From assembly GCF_022682495.2 (NCBI RefSeq), contig NC_071390.1, positions 155,906,583 to 155,970,582 on the forward strand: 64,000 nt of DNA. The letters are read 5' to 3'. Every line of letters begins with the position of its first letter. Position 1 is the stretch's first letter. The DNA is from Desmodus rotundus. Its lineage: Eukaryota > Chordata > Mammalia > Chiroptera > Phyllostomidae. Under the pieces are notes generated by a model. That model had not been told where the DNA came from, did no database searches, and worked only from the letters and a program-made list of their open reading frames with translations. Shown in pieces: positions 10,263 to 23,145 of the stretch. Position numbers and translations under genes: made by a program.

Positions 10263-10276
10263 CGGAAGTGACGTGA
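10263..10276. promoter_or_regulatory. SLC30A9: Overlapping ETS and CRE-like sites
   Basis: CGGAAGTGACGTGA: an ETS/GABP core (CGGAAGTG) that shares its last bases with a CREB/ATF-like half-palindrome (TGACGTGA). This ETS/CRE composite is common in core promoters of housekeeping genes. It sits about 180 bp upstream of the SLC30A9 ATG. Confidence 0.6.
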
Positions 10277-10330
10277 GCGAATCGCCAGGCTCTGCGTTCG
10301 TGGGACAGCGGGGAGCGGCGTGGGTAAGGC

Positions 10331-10635
10331 GTGGCTGTAATTGAATATTGGCGTGTGTTTTTTGTCTTCCTGTGCATCTGCTCTTTTTTGTCTTCCTTTG
10401 AAATCACCGTGTAAATTGTTTTCAACTTAACAGCCAAGAAAGCCTTGAGAGAATTGACAGCCTTTGGGACTTTTGCGTGCTGTTTTTCTGGGCTTGAAAC
10501 CTGGGTCAGGTGGTTGGAAGTAGGAGGAAAGTTGGGAAGGAAATGATGGGGCACTCAAGAGTTGGGAAATTTTAGTATAAGGTAAAAAGTTATAAGCCTA
10601 GTAAGTAGTGTATATGTTAAAGCTTTTGTTTCAAG
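10331..10635. other. Upstream flank of SLC30A9, nothing seen
   Basis: Transition from the CpG island to AT-richer DNA. The minus-strand open frame here (10234-10554) spans the island edge and has no family resemblance. Confidence 0.5.
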
Positions 10636-10639
10636 AAAC

Positions 10640-10992
10640 TACAGATAAGGCCTGTTCTGGCTCCTGGGAAAACAGCGGATCTCCTGGGGCACTGCTAAAG
10701 TTTATCGCCTGGGGACAACTGGAGGCATCCTGGCCTTTGCGTTCCAGGGAGAAACACACGACCACCCCACCCTGGGAACAACTAACTGCCCAGGACAGGA
10801 ATGTTACAGTTTCTCTCACCTCATCCTCTCAACTTCAAAACCCCTCACCGCACCTTGTTTATTCCCTGCTATAAAAACCTTGGCCTGGAAAGAAAAGACA
10901 AGATGGTCTGTTAAGGTATAAACTCTCATCTTCTCAGATTGCGGGCCACCTGAATAAAGCGCCCGTAAAGAATCAATTGCTGTCATTGCTTA
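10640..10992 (+). mobile_element. Gamma-type (ERV1-like) LTR fragment
   Basis: Contains CTATAAAAAC (TATA box, 10869-10878), an AATAAA polyadenylation signal at 10953-10958 and the TCATTGCTTA|TTGGGTTTGGTAG junction, which resembles an LTR end followed by a primer-binding region. No internal retroviral genes were recognised downstream. Ends are approximate. Confidence 0.5.
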
Positions 10993-12110
10993 TTGGGTTT
11001 GGTAGTGACAAGCAGCCCAAAGGCCACTGTCTTTCCCAGTTTCAGAAGAACGCTGGTCTTCTGATTCTGTCCACAGAGCCTTCCCTTGTAAGCCCAAACG
11101 GAGGCCAGCCTGTCTTCCGTACTTTTCCAACCTTTACCAGAGTATATTGTTCTTCGCATCTTATGTATCATTCTGTGTCAAGTACCATGAAGACAGGTAC
11201 CCACTGTGGAATCAGCTACTTGCCCTACTGAACCTCTGATTTTCGTAAACACAACAGAATAAGGCTTTTATGAATTCAAGATTTGTCTGCATAATCAGAG
11301 ATGTGCAGTCATCTAAACAACTCAGTTTGGTCCTAGGGATAAAGAGACCAGAACAATATTAGCCTCAGCTTTATCTCTGACATGCTCATTCAGGTCTTAG
11401 CTCAAACTCAAGAGAGGCCTTTCTTGACCAGCCTTTGCTGAAGTAGGCTGGTTATATTCTTCCTTGTTGCTCCATATACCTTTCTTCAAGATGCTTATGA
11501 AATTATTTTATTTTCTGTCTCAGAAAATAAAACATCACGATCCTGGCATCTTTTGTACATTGCTATTTCCCAGGGGACGAAACAATGTCTGGTGCAAATA
11601 AATCAATTGGGGTTGCAGGGTAGTTTGTTTTAATCTGAGTCACCTGACTATATTACCACGTAATAACTATTGCAAGGGGAAATAAATTAGCATGTTCTTA
11701 ATTTGAAGAGATCAACAGTCTTTTATGCTAACTATAACAGATTAATGAAGTCATGGTGATTAAATTATCGCAAAATTGGTAAGCAGATTGAACTTCCTAA
11801 GACAAACAATTTAAACATTAAGTGGTTAAATATTTAAAAATGCTGTTCCACCGCCATCTGCTCTTCCCCTTCAGTATCTCCCATACTCACTTCCTCACTC
11901 TCCTGGTGGAGCTGATCTCACCCACACCTGCCAGGCTGGGGTCAGGCAAACCCAGCCATAGACTATAAAACTAAATGCACTGTACTTGGCACCATGTCCA
12001 GGTCCAATTGCATGGACTGCCTGGGCAGCCACAGTGTGGCCCACTGCTCCTCCAGGTGTGCCTGGGTCCCACTCTTGCTTCTGGAGAGGGCCTTTTCTGT
12101 CTGACACTCC
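10993..12110. other. Intergenic stretch with an L2-like fragment
   Basis: 11370-11520 has the 'cttgaccagcctttgctgaa' and 'gctccatatacc' style of sequence seen in old antisense L2 3' ends. The rest is unassigned. Confidence 0.4.
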
Positions 12111-12168
12111 AGGGACCAAACCTGCAACCCAAGCATGTACCCTGACCAGGAATTGAACCTGCTGGTCA
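12110..12168 (-). mobile_element. SINE head fragment
   Basis: GGGACCAAACCTGCAACCCA then GCATGTACCCTGACC and GGAATTGAACC match the antisense centre of a VES-like SINE. The ends are missing. Confidence 0.5.
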
Positions 12169-13031
12169 GAGCCAAAATATCATTTGTTTCATTAATAGTT
12201 AATAGCTTTTGTGTTTTGTTCAGGAAATTTGTGCCTAATCCATGGTACTTGTGAAGTTTTGGGGTGTCTTCAAGAAGAGGAGACTGGTATCTCCACCCCA
12301 ATCTGGATGTTTGCTTAGCCACCAAGCTTGCCAAGCTGTCTCAATGCTATGAATTTGGAGGAAATTTTGAGCATTCTGCGACAGTTGGTACAGGGACTAG
12401 AATTCCTGTGCATCACAGACTGTGGATCCTGTCTGGTCCTACAGATCTCAGAGCTGGAATCACAGAATAAATGAGACTGAGGGCTGTAGACTTCTCATGC
12501 AACACCACCACATGCAGCAAGAGGTATGTATGTATCAAATAAATGTAGTTCACCATTGCCAAATGGGAGTCAGCGGACAGACGCAGCAAGTCTTGCAAGG
12601 AGCTACATAAAGGACATTGAGTTTCTCAGTGGGGCCTGTTGAGATCCCCATATATATATCCTCGCTGACAATGAGCTAGATAGAGCAGTGACCTACAGAA
12701 AAGGGAAACTTACCACACTCAGGCACTTAAAGTATTGCCTGTTTTCTTTCCTTGAATTTTGACCCACCCATCAGAAGAACAAGTATGCTTTCCTCTTAAA
12801 TGTTAAATGACTTTTGACGTACATTCCTAAAAGGCTATTTCAGCCCTTTGGATCCTTTCCCTCTTCCAGAAATCTGCATGCTGTGTTCTCAGCATTGCAC
12901 TCAGTTTCCTCATCCCCTTCTCCTCCCCTTTTCTACAGGTACCCTCACAGTTCTGCCCCCCTAGCCCTCCACCTACCCACCCAGCTGCAGGTCCCACTCT
13001 CCCCAGCCTAAGCACATCATGCTGCCTTTGC

Positions 13032-13212
13032 AGCAGTGGTTCTCAACCAGTGGCAACTCTTGGCAGTGTCCGGAGACATTTTGATTCTCACAACTGGATA
13101 CTACTGCGTCTAGTGGGAAGAGGCCAAAGGTGCTGCCAAATATCCTCCCAACACATAGGGTAGCCTGTTATAACAAAGAATTATACCCTCAAAATGTCAG
13201 AAAGAAACCCTG
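13032..13212 (+). mobile_element. MER20-like hAT fossil
   Basis: Runs from GTGGTTCTCAACCAGTGGC through GTCCGGAGACATTTTGATT, TCTAGTGGGAAGAGGCC, GCTGCCAAATATCCTC and AACAAAGAATTATA to CAAAATGTCAG. This follows the MER20 consensus in order. Confidence 0.75.
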
Positions 13213-15250
13213 CTTCTGTTAGTCACAATTCAGAACTACCTATTAGGCAATGTCCACCAGTTTCTATCAAATATATGTGGATGTGTACGTTACATATTTT
13301 TTAAAATCCTTACACATGGCATGTTGATACTGACAGTTTTTCCCACTCACCAGCTCTGTCCTTGTCTTCCCCACTTCAGCATCACTGCTGGGTATCAGGG
13401 AGAGAGGAATAGAGAGTAATATTCTTCTTGCCTCAAATATCTATACAAGTGGGATGGGGAGGTAAAAAGATAAACAGGCCTAGATTCTTGCTTTATTTTA
13501 TATTCAGCCTTTTGCAAACCTGTCTTCCAAATATTTCAACAGCATGGACATCTTCATTAGCACTTCACTGTTCCCACCAGTTTTACTGCACCTCCTCCTG
13601 ACACCTCCAACACTCCTTTTCTTGTTGTTGGGTAGCACGGTGGAAGTATTTATGAGATTTCTGTAGAACTTCACACCAATGATTTGCTCTTTAAAATATT
13701 CAGGCCTTTTTAGCCTGCTTTGTAAAAATATAGGTTGAATTGAGTCGATTCTGGTATTAATTTTGGCTGTGCTATATTCATTTCTGGATACAAGCAGCTA
13801 CAGAGAAATTGAAATAGGAAGAAGAGAATTCCGTCCCTGCCCTGTTTCATAGCTAAGGAGCCAAGCTTGGAGAAGGGAAGCCAAAGCATGGTTTGTAACA
13901 GGCCGAAAAAATGCCCCTGAATGCTGAGGCCTGAGGAGTGCCCATGAAATAGTTAACTAGCTTGACTGGGCTTTAGCTTATTTATAATAACGAGTAAATC
14001 AATTGAAGAATTTCACATTTCTCTTTGTATTTAAACAGAAGTAGACCATTAAGAGCCATGAGACTTTCCAAGGATTGAGGTAATTACTAAACCCACATGG
14101 CTATAACAAATGAATTGCAAGCAAAGGCCAGAGTACAAAAAAATAATTATTCATTAACTTGCACTGTAGCATCTGCTACGTGTTATTTCAGCAACTGAAT
14201 TATGCAACAATGACAGTGAATTCTACACTTAAATATCTAATAATTTAGCAGTCATTCCCATTCCATATTTGCAAAAAAAAGAAAAAAGAAAAGTTATTGA
14301 AAAAGTGGTTGAATGGTGTCAAGACTAGTTATGGAATCTAATACACCATTTGAGCTGGGCAGCACATTTGCTGACCTAGCTGTTGAATACAGTGGTTTTT
14401 ATGGTACCAGGTGAGAAGCTCTGAGACAGCCCAATATTTTACAACCTTGCTGTTTTTTTCTGATAACGGGCTAATACTCTTATTCCTTTTACATAAGTAA
14501 AGAAAGCATCAAATTGTTTAGTCACTCCACACCCCAGCCAAGAAGTACAAGTCCATGATGGAAACCATACTCCAGGCAATGAGTTTTGGCTATTTACAAG
14601 GATGTCAAAAGAGAAAATAGCAACTGATAAAGCTTAGAACCAAGTTCAGGAATGAAGACATAAATTTGAGAGCAGACATTGTTTAACAGTTGCTATTGAA
14701 AACAAATTCTGGATTAAACATCAGGTTTTTAACTAAATCAGGTCTCCAGATCTGGAAATTTTTTTTTAATGATAAAATTCATTTCCAATAAAGGACATTT
14801 ATATTTTGCGGCTGCTCAGCACACTTCAAACGTACTTCAAATATCTGGGGAATTTCCAGTCTTGTGGGTTTACCTCCCCAAGGTAGATGTTTGGAATTTG
14901 CTTTCCCAGGCTCCTTTGCAGCTAGGGCCCAAAGGTGTGATAAGAGGCTCTAAGCAACCATCGGAAAGGCTTCAGATTGAAAGAAAAAAATGGGAAGAGC
15001 AAGGCATCTCATGGAATACATTTTGGCGAGGGAGGAGATGTAAGGCAAAGATACATCCAGTTTTCAGAGGTAACAGGGGCAGACATCCAGGAGTGTGTCC
15101 CAATAATAGTGATGACTATCTCCAAGGGAAACTGCAGTTAAGACGCTGCATCCTTCCACACCCGATCCTCCCCTCCTTCGGGATTGTTAGCTACCCAATA
15201 TCTGTTTTTAAAAAATCCTTTTCTGTTTGACTGACTAGAATGGATTTCGT
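13213..15250. other. Intergenic stretch, no gene seen
   Basis: AT-rich with scattered short open frames. The 153-codon plus-strand frame at 14769-15230 overlaps a stretch that resembles an old interspersed repeat (TTCCCAGGCTCCTTTGCAGC) and lacks coding character. Confidence 0.5.
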
Positions 15251-15254
15251 TCAA

Positions 15255-15430
15255 GTAATGTGTGTGCATACATTAAGTACCTACTATGTTCTAGGAACTG
15301 GCTTTTAGCAATGAAAAAACAGAAAGTGATTCTTGTCCTAATGAAGCTTGTACTCCCATGGGGGAGACAGACGATAAAAGAAATAAATATATGGTAGTGC
15401 TAGTGTTATATGATAAGCACTAACAGAGAA
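15255..15430 (+). mobile_element. L2/MIR-age repeat fragment
   Basis: Phrases such as AAGTACCTACTATGTTCTAG and TCCTAATGAAGCTTGTACTC, with GGGGGAGACAGACGATAAA, are typical of an ancient mammalian repeat found throughout placental genomes. The subfamily is uncertain. Confidence 0.5.
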
Positions 15431-15962
15431 TGATAAGTACTGTTGACAAAAATAAAGCAGGGAAGAGAGAAGAAATGCTCCAACTGGTTCTGCTCTTGAG
15501 AGTGGGCAGATTGCAGAACTGGAGTGTCCACGAGGTTGCGGGGGCAGTCCTCATGGGGACCAGACCCCCAGATGAAATATTCTATGCAGTTGGATCTTTC
15601 CTCATTACGCTGATACTTTTTCTTCTTCTCTGACTTAGGTAATATCATTTTAAAAACACACTTCTATTAAAAAACTACCCTTCTATTAATGCAGCGTCTA
15701 GAATTCAGCATTCTAGAAAATGGAAGGGAATGGCAGGGAAGAAAATCCCATCCCATCATACATTAATGATTCTGATCCTGTATTACTCTGTTTTTCAAAA
15801 AAGGGAAGAGACATGAAGAGTGATTAAACGCATTGTTACCCACCATCACAGGTCTGTACAGAGTAGTTACTACTGAAACCTGGGTTCTGACCCTTACTCT
15901 ATGCTCTTACCATTGTATCACAGTATGCTGTAATCTCCGAAATTTAAACTGACAAGTTAGCG

Positions 15963-16132
15963 ATGGCCGGGTAGCTCAGTTGATTAGAACTCGTCCCGAT
16001 ACACCACAATTGTGGATTCCATCCCTGGTGAGGGCACATGTAAGAATCAACCAGTGAATGCATAAAGGAGTGGAACAACAAATCAATGTTTCGCTTTCTA
16101 AAATCTATTTTTAAAAATTAAAAAAAAATTAT
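15963..16132 (+). mobile_element. Older tRNA-derived SINE
   Basis: GGCCGGGTAGCTCAGTTGAT head, the 'aagaatcaaccagtgaatgc' linker and an A/T-rich tail. It belongs to the same older subfamily as the copies at 6866 and 7070. Confidence 0.75.
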
Positions 16133-16364
16133 AAAAATAAAGTTACAGTACCTGGGTTGGGGAGAAAATGGGATGTGGTCATCATTATAAACATCCATTA
16201 TTACTAAACAGTACCTGGAAAATGATTAGTTATTTTCTGACTCTTTGGGATGTAAGTGGGAAATTATGATAACTATGCAATTTATTCAGTAAAGCACTCC
16301 ACGGAATTGTTCTGAATTATAGATGACAGCCAGAATGTTTTGAGACCTTTTATGTGAAGCACTA

Positions 16365-16500
16365 TGTTAAAACTCTCAGGGCTTGGCTCATTTTATTTTG
16401 TAACGTATGGGGTATTAGCCCCATCTTACTGGAGAAACAGGTCACATAGCTAAGAAGTGACTGAAACCAGGTCTGTCAATCTTCAGGACCCTAGGGCTTG
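16365..16500. mobile_element. MIR fragment
   Basis: GTATTAGCCCCATCTTACTGG, AGAAACAGGTCACATAGCTAAG and AAACCAGGTCTGTC form the conserved MIR core and flanks. Confidence 0.65.
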
Positions 16501-19400
16501 GCCAAGGTTCACTGCCTCCCTGGTCTTACTTCCTCTACTTCTAAGGCGTCTCACTTAGGATAAGAATCAAGTCATTCCCAATTTTTAGCAGATTCCCTAA
16601 AGAAGACAGAATTGTAATTCTGGGCCTCATTCTCTGCACATTATAGATAAATTTAGTTTTGAGCATTTTATAGGATATTTTTGCATCCTTTTTATGCATT
16701 CATTTGGAAAAGTTTACAAAGAGCATGTGCTAGAGGGGACTTTTAATCAGTTACTGATTTTGAAGATGTACTTCTGGAAAGAGCTCTTACAGTTACAGAA
16801 GCTGATCTGAGTTTACTAAGTAACAGCACTTTTGCTTTCTGTTTCTGGAATTTACTTGAAAGTAAAAAAATTAAATCTGTCAACACAAGGTTGTGTACTT
16901 TACTGAGGAGAAAAAGAAAAATAAATTATTTTAACAGATCCAAAGTTTCTTTTTTGCCCAGAAAGGTGTTGACGTAAAACATAGCAACTTAAGTTTTAAC
17001 TAACACTGATTCATCAAGTAGGATCTTGAGGGAAGTTCTTTAAATTTCAAGAATCTCAGAATCTCCTAAGGTAAAATGAGAAGGATAATATAAAATGTAG
17101 CTATTTGTTTATACACACCTTTATAGTGTACAAATAAGTTCACCTTCAAAAATCTTCAACACAATTCTCTGCTGGCCACATTCTACAAATGAAGAAATTG
17201 AGGCTCAGTGAAACAGAGAGAATGTCTGCAGGCTGGAAGGACCATTTGTGGACTTCCTGACATTATCCTGATGTTCTATGTATTTGTAACTCCTTGATTA
17301 TGTTTTGACATTTGAGCTGGTATATGAAGTTGAATATATTACCAGAAAGGAACCTGGAGACAGCCTGAATTAAAAAAAAAAAAAAAAAAAAAAACACAGA
17401 GAATGTGGTGAAACATTTATTTACTTTTCCCATGAAGTCTCAACAGATCACAGAGTCCAGCTCAGATAGACATTGGTCCCCTTTTCCTCTCGGCTCCTGT
17501 TCTCTCTACCACCTACCCACCCTCTATCCTTTCTCCCAAATCTTTTCCTGTCCTCTGTTTCCCATTAGGTCCCATCTCTACCTTGATGGGCAATAAAGGA
17601 TTGATTATTCAGGTCCCATCTATCTTTGGAGAAAACTTGGGGTCATTTTGAGTCTTCAGAATAAAACTCTACTAAATAAACCTTTCTCAGAATGCTGACT
17701 GGTTCTCAAATGTCAAAGCCTAACTTTGAACAGATTGTTTCTGTTGGTATGGCCAACTAGACACACCCCCAAATAATCTTTCAGCTAAAATCAACCTAAA
17801 AATATGTTATATAGTAAACATACATGCACACACTTTAAAAGCAACTCCAAGAAGGCAAAATGTAAAAATTTGCAGGATGAATGTAGACATACAGGTAATC
17901 CATTCTAGCAACTAGCAAACTTGGGGTAGGAGGAGGGACACCGAGTGCAAGAGAGAAAGAAGGCCCACCCAAGGAGGGGAAGTTGCATAACTACTGCATT
18001 TGAAGTCTAATGAGACAGCTAGGAAGGTGGCCTGTCTACCTTGGTGCCAGGTAAAGAGAAGAAAAATCTCCCCTAAGAAGTCATAACCACAAGTCAGTAT
18101 TCTTAATGCTGTGCCCCAAATTTATACTTCTTATGAAGAAAAAACATCAAGCTAAAAATTTAAAGTGGTCCCAGATTGGTAGTGCCCCATGGCACCTGGC
18201 AGAAGTAAATGTAAATTCTTTTAACCTCACTCTTCAGCATGAGTCTTGAAATTTCTAAAGTTTAATGAAAAAATATATAGTAGCAAATGTGTATAAATCC
18301 CAAAATGGTGGAGGGACAGAAATGAGATGGGAAAATTCCAATCAAAACAAAACCCAAGCAAAGATTACACAGAAATGACACAGATGTCTGTGAGTGATAA
18401 TGTATTAATGCAAGGAAAGAATTTGAATATTTGGTATAAATGGTTATGCAATACTGTTTTTTTCTTGGCATGGTACTTAGATCCATTTATAAGAGAACCA
18501 TTATTGATGACCAAAAAATGTTCACTTATAGGAGAAGAGTATCTTCTCTCATCCTTGCTCAAAACTTTGAAGACAAGTAAATTTCTAGGATGACCTTCTA
18601 AGGTTGGGCAAACGGCAAACAATATAGAGGCATCTCCTAGGTATTGAATCATTTATTCTATACATTTTAAAAAAGAACGAGCTAACTGTCTGAATACCCA
18701 TTATGCGGGCACTCCCCAAACACCCATGGCTGCCGTTTCCTAAGACTGCCACTTAGATATAAAATGATCCTCCCTGAGCACAGTTTGAGTGAGGGTTGTA
18801 CTCTAACGATTTCCTCCATAAACCATCAGTCAGGAATTCCCACTGACTCCTCGTGGAATTGCGGTTTCCCAGTCTTTCAAAGTAGACAGAAGTCTGGCTA
18901 CTTGTCTCATAAATACAATGCAGAAAATTATCAGCTTAGGCATCTTGAAAACGAATAGTAGTGATAATGGTCTAAAAACTTTTATAACATTAAAAGGTTG
19001 GTATCATAATAAGCCCTATATAACCTTGATTAGGAGTTTGATGTAAAAACCAACTAGAAAAAAAATCAAGAGCCAAGCAATGTTTCTTTCCTCCCCCACC
19101 CCTATGGTTTCTTATTACATGCATAATGAGAGCCACTAGAATTATTTTTTGGAAAACTTGCCACCAGGGGGCAGTTTGCTTATAATTAAAAAGATTACAG
19201 TATCTTAAAATTTGAAAATCTGCTAACAGTATATAGAAAATAGATGAAGACTTTATAAACCTGCTTCAAGGTTATTTGTACATTTTAATGCCAAAGCATT
19301 AAAAGATACTGATGTTATATTTAAAGCATATTAGTACTATGTAAATATGTATATAGTTTCCACCTCCACAACCCTTTTTAGAGCAAATACAATGAACATA
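16501..19400. other. Intergenic AT-rich DNA between SLC30A9 and TMEM33
   Basis: A MIR-like piece at about 17165-17225 and a 23-base A run at 17372-17394. The overlapping open frames at 18262-18652 look like chance. No DCAF4L1-like retrogene was recognised here, although human carries one between these two genes. Confidence 0.45.
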
Positions 19401-21659
19401 AAAACCAGAGTTGTAATAAGCCTTACATATCCACTGACTTTACCACAATATTAAAAGGCAAAGAAAAAATATCCTCTGGTAGGTTTTAACTGTTTGGGTA
19501 AATGTTGAATTACTACTCCACTTTGAAAAATATTTTCTTCCCAGAAATATATCCATAACTAAAAATATAAAAGGCCCCAAATAATTTTTCTGAAAGTTGT
19601 TCCAATGTTTTTGTAAGAAGTGTTCTGCTTTTATTTTGAAATTGAGGATTGTCCTCAGAAAAGGGGAATACAAAGTTCATATAAAAAACACATTAAAAAT
19701 AAGTCCAATAGTACAGTAAGTCCAAAAAGGAAGTTTAACCTTTTAGAAAAGGGGGCAAAGTGTAATTTCTGAGCATTTCAAAAGATGAACTATATGCTTT
19801 GGATATTATTAAATTGAACTACAAAACATGAACCTGATAATTCAGTGTCAAGGACCATTACTCCAGATTAGAGAAACCTGTTTATACAACTGTATCTTTT
19901 GTGAATTCAAAAAAAGAGACATATCCACATTATTCTGGATCACTGCCAAGTTTCACCTCTTTGTCTTCAGGGCTTTTGGTTTGTTACTTAAATGAAATGG
20001 CCTATTACTCTTGGAACTCTAGGTAATAATGGTTGTGGAGTTCCAAATTTTAAGAATTTAATTTAAAAAAATACTACAAACTACTGGGTATTTTTTAACA
20101 AATACACATTTAAAAATAAAATTGGGACTACATTGACCTAAATCTCACAATTTAATTATTTGGAAATATTTACAAAGCGATTTAGTGAAAACAATGGTTC
20201 TAATATCAAATCTCTTTCTTAATTTAGTGTCAGCCCCAAATTACTTACCCCCTTCTTTGGCTAACAGCACCCCCGTCCTTTGAACTAACCTGCCCCACCA
20301 TCTGGTAAGACCACCTAATTCCCACACTTCCATGGTTTCAAGAAAACTCATTAGATACACTTTTCCCTTGTGTAGGGAAGAGTATAGTGTGGGAAGGCAA
20401 AATCTCCCTTTCTACCATTTTGCCAAGAGGATGGTGGTCTCCGACTTCCTCTAAGAGCAGAAGTAGGAGAAAAGTCTTCCTTCCACTGAAATATACTAGA
20501 ATTTCCTTTCATTTTATGCTTGTTATAAAATTGTGCACCCCTTTTTCAATTTTTAATTTCTAGTCATCTAGCCTAAAACTTTTTTAAATATTAATCTCAA
20601 AGAAGATTCGTATCTGAGACACACAATGAAAATTTTACAGAGTGATGCAAAATAATGCAAAATTACTTAACACAGAAGGGGAAAGTGAACACAGCTGAGG
20701 ATAAGGCAGGGTTGGAGGACTGGTAAGGCTGGGTGATAGATAACAGGAAGTTTTCATTATACCATTCTATTTTTATGTATGTTCAAAACTCACCATGATA
20801 AATTGTAAAAGGCACTTTGTTGACAAATCACCTGCTTAGGCTGACAACTCTCAAGGATCTCAGCTGACCACTTCTTTGAGGACTCTCTCCATTCAGGCAA
20901 CCGTGAGGAATGAGATGACCCTTCCCTTCTCAAAGTATAGAATTTTTATAAAACAGCTCCATGTATTCCCAATACGCTAAAGGAAAGAGCACATGAATCA
21001 ACAATGTATTAAGTCCCTAAGACTCTACACTGTCAGATCTTTGGGAAATCCATTTTCTTATACTCTTTTCCCCTTATGTGGACAACTCATTTACTAATTC
21101 AATGTTTACTCAACTGTCAGAATTGTCTTTATACAACTGATTTTCCATAATGCCTCTTAGATTATAACCTCTAAAGAAACAGGAATTTGTTGAACTTGCT
21201 CATGCTATGTTTTGCTTAGCACAAATTGTTAAAAATTGCCACAGAAAATAAATATCTGCCAACTCTACACACCTGGAAGGAAAATATATTCCTCTGTGTT
21301 GTCCTGTGTTGACTGACTTCTTTGGATATATGTTGTGAATCATTTGTGGGTTATAAGTAACTCATACACCAGAGGATGTGAATTTCATTTAGCGAAAAAG
21401 GACACCAGGAAGCAGGCAAGCAGCTGAGAGATCCACTGTAACTTTTTTTCAGTCTCACACCATTATTTTTTTTCTCGTTTCATATTAGATCACTAAATTA
21501 TACCATTTCTATTACTTGTGATGAACTGAGGACAGGGGAAGTGTTCGAGTTCCCCTTATTCTAACAATAAGGCAATGAAGCACAATGGAAAGCTGAATTC
21601 TAACTGTAAATGTTTTCTGCAACACAACATTTTCAAATCTGCTTAAATCCAGAGAGGTT

Positions 21660-21665
21660 TTTATT
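21660..21665 (-). terminator. TMEM33: Candidate distal polyadenylation signal of TMEM33
   Basis: AATAAA on the minus strand, followed at about 30 nt by a GU-rich run (ATGTTGTGTTGC), the usual downstream element. It would give a 3' UTR of about 5.3 kb. A second AATAAA, 230 nt past the stop codon (26715-26720), could end a short form. Confidence 0.35.
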
Positions 21666-22965
21666 ACACAATTTGATTTTTACATCAATAAAATCTTAGC
21701 TATAACAATACAGATGAAGGAACAACAATTTAATTTGTACTGAAATAAATATTAGATATACAAGCACATACAGTGAAAAAGGGGCACAATAAATTACAAG
21801 TGGAGACATTATTTTGGTCAATTACCAAAGAAAGCCCTTGACACGTCTAATTTCACACCATCAAATTTATCATTCTTGCTGATTTAAGCAGAACACAAAA
21901 CAAATATGGATCCCAGGGCTTACTTTCACAGGTACCAGCATAGATAATTTACTACAGTGATCCAATTTGGAAATCAGTAGGGACCAGTAAATCGCTGCAT
22001 AAAAGAAAGAGCAAATGAGGTCCTTTTTCCTTAGTGTCAGCAGGCTATGATTATTATGTTTATTAGATTTTCTTGAAAGGACTTCACATTTTCTCAAATA
22101 CTGAGGAGAAATATATTTCCCCTCTGAGCCTTACATTAGCATTTATGTGCTTTGGTCTTGAATACAGGGGAACGATGAATTTTTCAATTTATTTTATAAA
22201 TTTATACAGTCTGGATGGTATTGGCCTGAAGAGTGTAACTTCCCAACCTGTACAATATTAGATATTAAAAATGGATTCAAGAGAAGTTACTAAGAAATGC
22301 TGACATACTGCATATACAAATTTTTTAGTTCAATATATCCCATTATATAGAGCACCAGAATAATGCATTTATAAATCAAGCAGTTTTTTTATGACTCTAA
22401 TCCTTGCGACCCTTGTACACTTGTTCCACTGTAACACATCACAAATGTCACCTGCCCAAGACTGCCCATTTGGTCTCAACTTGTGTAAGCAAAAATTTAT
22501 GTCAAAAGAAATTTTTTATTTTAAAGTAAAAAAAAAAAAAGTCAAAGTTTGGAATTAAACTGTCATGAACCAAGAGGAAAAAAAAGGTTTAAAAATACTG
22601 AGCACAGCAAAAAAGTAGCTTCAGAAGGCTATGAAGGAAAAAGTGAAATGATTTTGGGGCCTTTTTCTCCTGGAATATGGCCTAAATTTTAGAGTCCAGT
22701 AAAGATATCCATCAATAATTTTTTACTATCACTTTCTAAGAAAAAGAACCTGCATTCGATTTTTTAAAATACTGTACTGTACTCTCCTCTCACATCAACT
22801 GAAAGTCAAGGCAGGTCAGTTCTATTTGCTCTGTACAAAAAGGAGAAAGGCTATCCTAGAGTTGGTCTCTCACACAGGAACGTGTTCCTTCTAAGAACCC
22901 ACTTGAATGTCACCTTAGAAGATAAACATGTCCTAGAATAACTACTACTACAAGGAAGCCTCCCC

Positions 22966-23145
22966 CAATTTTTTATTGAATTTATTGGGGTGACACTGGT
23001 TAATGAAATTTTGTAAGTTTCAGGTGTAGAATTCTATAATATATCCATCTGTATACTTTGTGCTCACAACTCCAAGTCAAGTCACCTCACCAAATTTTAG
23101 TTACTCCTTTCTTAATTCCAGATCCCCTAACAACTTTCCACTGAG
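22966..23145 (-). mobile_element. L1 3'-end fragment, antisense
   Basis: TTTTTATTGAATTTATTGGGG, GTTTCAGGTGTAGAATTCTA and the following TCAAGTCACCTCACC-type text are the antisense of the 3' end of an L1 family common in bats and other laurasiatherians. Confidence 0.65.

Larger units (their letters stand above)
9440..10330 (-). promoter_or_regulatory. SLC30A9: SLC30A9 CpG-island promoter
   Basis: GC-rich, CpG-rich block surrounding exon 1, in sharp contrast to its AT-rich flanks. There is no TATA box, and the composition fits a broad housekeeping promoter. The start of transcription cannot be fixed from sequence. The overlapping long open frames on both strands in this block are a by-product of base composition. 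Confidence 0.85.

Noticed and set aside
14769..15230. 153-codon plus-strand frame
   Set aside because: Overlaps repeat-like sequence and has no family resemblance or splice support.
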